From positions 3,234,501-3,298,500 of the forward strand of contig NZ_CP023690.1 of NCBI RefSeq assembly GCF_008704795.1: a stretch of 64,000 bases of DNA. The letters run 5' to 3'. Source of the stretch: Streptomyces spectabilis (lineage in GTDB: Bacteria > Actinomycetota > Actinomycetes > Streptomycetales > Streptomycetaceae). Positions 61,450-64,000 of the stretch are shown one piece after another. Every line of letters begins with the position of its first letter. Position 1 is the first letter of the stretch. The notes below the pieces were generated by a model that saw only the letters and a list, made by a program, of their open reading frames with translations, made no database searches and had not been told where the DNA came from. The translations under genes and the position numbers were made by a program.

Positions 61450-64000
61450 TCAGGCGGAAATCGCCTCGAACCCGTGCTGCCGGGCGAGGTCGATGATTGC
61501 GTGCACCCGTTCCTGGGTAATGGCGCCCTGGCTCAGCGTTCCGCCGGCGCCCGACAGTGCGAGGACGATTGCTTCCGCGGTCCCCGCCAGCAATTCACCC
61601 GTGTTCAATGGACCATTGAAACCACGCGGCAGAATAGTATCCTCCGGTACCGAGAGGACACCACCCCGAAGGTAAAGCAAATCGTCCCGCCCGGCGACAA
61701 TGGCTGATTCCGCACCGGTGCCGAAGAAGGACAGATCGGCGATGACCGCGCCCTGGGCGAGATGCTTCTCCACGAGTACCGGAACCGGACTCGAATGCGC
61801 CGCTATCACCGCGTGCGCATTCCGCAGGGCGGAGAGGTCGTCGGTCGTGAGGACGAACGGATTCTCGTCGTAGGAATCGGCGAGATGCGCGGCGATGGCC
61901 TCGGCGCTCGGCTCGTCACCGGAGCGCCCGTCGGCGAGCCACTTGGTGACGAGCGGCTCGGCGGCGAGCGCCGCCGCGATGCCGGTCAGCTCTCCCCCGG
62001 CGGCGATCCGCGCCCACGCGTCCTGGTAGATCCGGTGCTCCGTGGCGCGCAGGCGCTCGGCCGAGCCCTCCCGGCCGCTGCCCACCAGGACGATCTTCGC
62101 GACGTACTCGGCGCTGAGCGCGCCGAGGGCCGAGCCGACGCGGCCGCCGCCGCCGACGACCGCGACCGTCAACCCGCCCAGGTCGCCGAAGCGTTCGAGC
62201 GCGGGCTGCTCGAGGGCGGCCAGGGTCGCGCCGACCGCGAGGGTGCTGCCCGCGGTCACCGTGACCCCGGGCACCCGCAGCGCGCCGCCGTGGTCGCCGA
62301 CCGTGCCGAGGCCGAAGCCGATGCCGACGGTCTCGCAGCCGTCCGCCTTGGCCGCGCGCACCCGGCGGTCGAGGTCGAGGCCGATCAGGAAGGTCTGCCC
62401 GGTGGTCCGGTACGCGCGCAGCTGCTGCTGCGACACCAGGAGCGGGTAGACGGTGAGGTCGACCGAAGCGCCCTGCGGCGAGGTGTAGCGGACCGGGGCC
62501 GTCGCGGGCAGGTCCTTGAGCAGCTCGGACCGCTGGACGTAGGCGAGCAGCGCCGCGTCGTCCAGGTCGGCGAGCGACGGGTCGAGCTGCCGCAGCGCGT
62601 CCGGGGTGGGCGGGTAGCTGACGAGCCCGACCTTGTGGGTGGCGGGCTCGGCCGCCGGGCCCGCGTCGGCCGCTTCGGTCCTGAAGTCCTGGATCTCGGT
62701 GCGCGGCTGGTCGGCGGCGCCGGTCAGCGGGTGGATCAGCGGCAGCGCGTCCTGGTGGCGCAGGATCCGGCAGACGTCGGTGAGACCGGTGCGCAGCTGC
62801 TCGATCTCCTCGTCGGTGAGGTGGATCGAGGGCTCGATCCGCAGCATGTTGGGCACGCTGGCCGTCGGTCCCGTACGGATGCGGTGGACGAGCTGGAGGT
62901 AGCTGCCGATCAGGAAGACCAGCAGGCCCGCGGCCGCCTTCTCGCGGATGACCGGGGACGAAGCCTGGCTCTGGTCGGCGAACTCCAGGCCGATGAGCAG
63001 GCCCTTGCCGCGGACGTCGAGCACCACGTCGGGGTACTCCGCGGCAAGGTCGCGCAGCACCCCGAGGACGCGCTCGCCGCGCTCCGCGGCCAGGTCGTAG
63101 GCGGCCCCGTCCTCGGCTTCGAGGAGTTCGAGGGTGCGCAGGGCGACGGACGTGGTGAAGCCGTCCTTGGCGAAGGTCGAGCTGTGCACCAGCTCGAACT
63201 CGGGGCGGTAGCGCGACTGCCGGACCAGCATGGCGGAGGTCTTGCCGATGCCGCCGCCGAGGGACTTGCCGAGGAGGTAGTAGTCGGCGAGCAGCCCGAT
63301 GTGGGCGCTGGCGAAGAACTTCCCGGTGCGGCCCATGCCAGTCTGGATCTCGTCGACGATGACCGGGCACCCGGCCGCGTCGCAGATCTTCCGGACGCGG
63401 GCGGCGTACTCGGGCGTCAGCGCGTGGATGCCGCCCTCGCCCTGGATGGGCTCGACGATCAGCCCGCCGATGACGGGGAAGGGCCGCTCGACGAGGGTGA
63501 CCCGGCCGTCCACGACCTCGACGTCGAGCGCGGCCGGACGGTGCTCGGCGAGGGCGCTCTCCAGCGCCGCCGCGTCGTTCGGCGGTACGAAGGTCACCGG
63601 CAGGCCGAGCGAGGTGAACGCGGCGCGGAACGTCGGGTTGAAGGTGAACTGGGTGCTGCCGAGGAGCTTTCCGTGGAACGCCCGCTCCAGGGCGAAGAAC
63701 ACCGGGCTCGTGCCCACGAGGCCGACGTTGTGCGTGGCCACCGCGCCGAGCAGCGCGCCGAACTCCTCGGCGGTGGTCGGCACCGGCACGTCGCCGGGCA
63801 GCAGGGAGGTGTCGTCCGGCAGCCGCGCGGAGCCGTCGGCGACCGCCTTCACGGCCACGTCGACGTTCCACTCGATCTGCTCGAACAGGCTCTTCAGGCG
63901 CAGCGCGCGGTCGAACTCGCAGTGCTTGACCGCCGCTTCGACGGCCTCCGCGCCGCTGTTGGCGAAGATCACCGGGTAGGGCTCGGCGCCGGGGAACTCC
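61450..64000 (-). CDS. Class III aminotransferase fused to acyl-ACP-reductase-like domain (5' end outside window)
   Basis: At least 849 residues; the frame is still open at the right edge (EFPGAEPYPV before IFANSGAEAVEAA), so the start lies outside. The N-terminal half is a fold type I class III aminotransferase: NSGAEA, EPIQGEGG, VDEIQTGMGRTG and the PLP Lys in LLGKSLGGGI (codon 63265-63267). The C-terminal half (about 62640-61450) follows the cyanobacterial acyl-ACP reductase: GLVSYPP, YTSPQGASVDL, VAVVGGGGRVGS (NAD(P) loop), LYLRGGVL and the ending ITQERVHAIIDLARQHGFEAIS. Where that enzyme has its catalytic Cys (FACFAEA), this one has Gly (LAGTAEA). The aminotransferase half can aminate the PKS aldehyde; the second half is of unknown use. 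Confidence 0.85.
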   Translation of the reverse strand, partial: EFPGAEPYPVIFANSGAEAVEAAVKHCEFDRALRLKSLFEQIEWNVDVAVKAVADGSARLPDDTSLLPGDVPVPTTAEEFGALLGAVATHNVGLVGTSPVFFALERAFHGKLLGSTQFTFNPTFRAAFTSLGLPVTFVPPNDAAALESALAEHRPAALDVEVVDGRVTLVERPFPVIGGLIVEPIQGEGGIHALTPEYAARVRKICDAAGCPVIVDEIQTGMGRTGKFFASAHIGLLADYYLLGKSLGGGIGKTSAMLVRQSRYRPEFELVHSSTFAKDGFTTSVALRTLELLEAEDGAAYDLAAERGERVLGVLRDLAAEYPDVVLDVRGKGLLIGLEFADQSQASSPVIREKAAAGLLVFLIGSYLQLVHRIRTGPTASVPNMLRIEPSIHLTDEEIEQLRTGLTDVCRILRHQDALPLIHPLTGAADQPRTEIQDFRTEAADAGPAAEPATHKVGLVSYPPTPDALRQLDPSLADLDDAALLAYVQRSELLKDLPATAPVRYTSPQGASVDLTVYPLLVSQQQLRAYRTTGQTFLIGLDLDRRVRAAKADGCETVGIGFGLGTVGDHGGALRVPGVTVTAGSTLAVGATLAALEQPALERFGDLGGLTVAVVGGGGRVGSALGALSAEYVAKIVLVGSGREGSAERLRATEHRIYQDAWARIAAGGELTGIAAALAAEPLVTKWLADGRSGDEPSAEAIAAHLADSYDENPFVLTTDDLSALRNAHAVIAAHSSPVPVLVEKHLAQGAVIADLSFFGTGAESAIVAGRDDLLYLRGGVLSVPEDTILPRGFNGPLNTGELLAGTAEAIVLALSGAGGTLSQGAITQERVHAIIDLARQHGFEAISA

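Overview
The window is very GC-rich (about 70% or more), actinobacterial chromosome, almost certainly Streptomyces or a close relative. The signs are the codon usage, frequent GTG and TTG starts, ATGA-type gene overlaps, the gene families (DUF3367 arabinofuranosyltransferase-like protein, trypsin-co-occurring domain, FHA and Ser/Thr kinase genes, modular type I polyketide synthase) and two families of short intergenic repeats that I know from Streptomyces genomes. No rRNA, tRNA, CRISPR array, integrase or IS element was seen.

Layout. (1) 1-5699: a tight + strand operon with the 3' part of an AftD-like DUF3367 protein, a condensation-fold acyltransferase, a methyltransferase, a DMT-family transporter and a Trm112-like protein; it looks like cell-surface glycan or lipid work. 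(2) 5756-17649: ordinary chromosomal genes: an unknown protein, a DcsG-type ATP-grasp ligase, a MatB-type malonyl-CoA synthetase, a large secreted subtilisin, a Trypco1 protein, an MFS permease, an MreB-like protein and a GAF protein with a degenerate kinase domain. (3) 17696-25820: a divergent metal-uptake locus. An MFS exporter candidate faces a seven-gene, mostly overlapping operon (lipoprotein, permease, ATPase, methyltransferase, DUF364 protein, GHMP kinase, PLP enzyme). A 21-bp Zur-box-like palindrome lies between them. I read it as a small metallophore system. (4) 25848-29514: TPR protein, FHA protein and a transmembrane Ser/Thr kinase. (5) 29661-32578: a second BtuCDF/FecCD-type importer with a leader that can fold so that its Shine-Dalgarno is paired. 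(6) 32812 to the right edge: MsrA, then a polyketide cluster: free-standing acyltransferase, PucR-type regulator, three PKS proteins, membrane acyltransferase, acyl-CoA-dehydrogenase-fold flavoprotein, 14-TM exporter, and a class III aminotransferase fused to an acyl-ACP-reductase-like domain (cut by the window edge).

How the PKS genes work together. The order from docking regions is A (49856-58183), B (44382-49844), C (36367-42762). A carries a KSQ loading module with a methylmalonyl-type AT, then a KS-AT(methylmalonyl)-DH-KR-ACP module. B is KS-AT(malonyl)-DH-KR-ACP. C is KS-AT(malonyl)-DH-KR-ACP followed by a reductive thioester-reductase release domain. If every domain acts once, the predicted product is a branched triene aldehyde, 6-methylnona-2,4,6-trienal, which the aminotransferase could turn into an amine and the flavoprotein could hydroxylate (possibly on N).

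The most unusual points are the aminotransferase/acyl-ACP-reductase fusion, whose reductase half has Gly where the known enzyme has its catalytic Cys; the Zur-like metallophore operon; and two cases where intergenic repeats have become protein-coding sequence (inside PKS A and at the C terminus of the MFS protein at 17696-19081).
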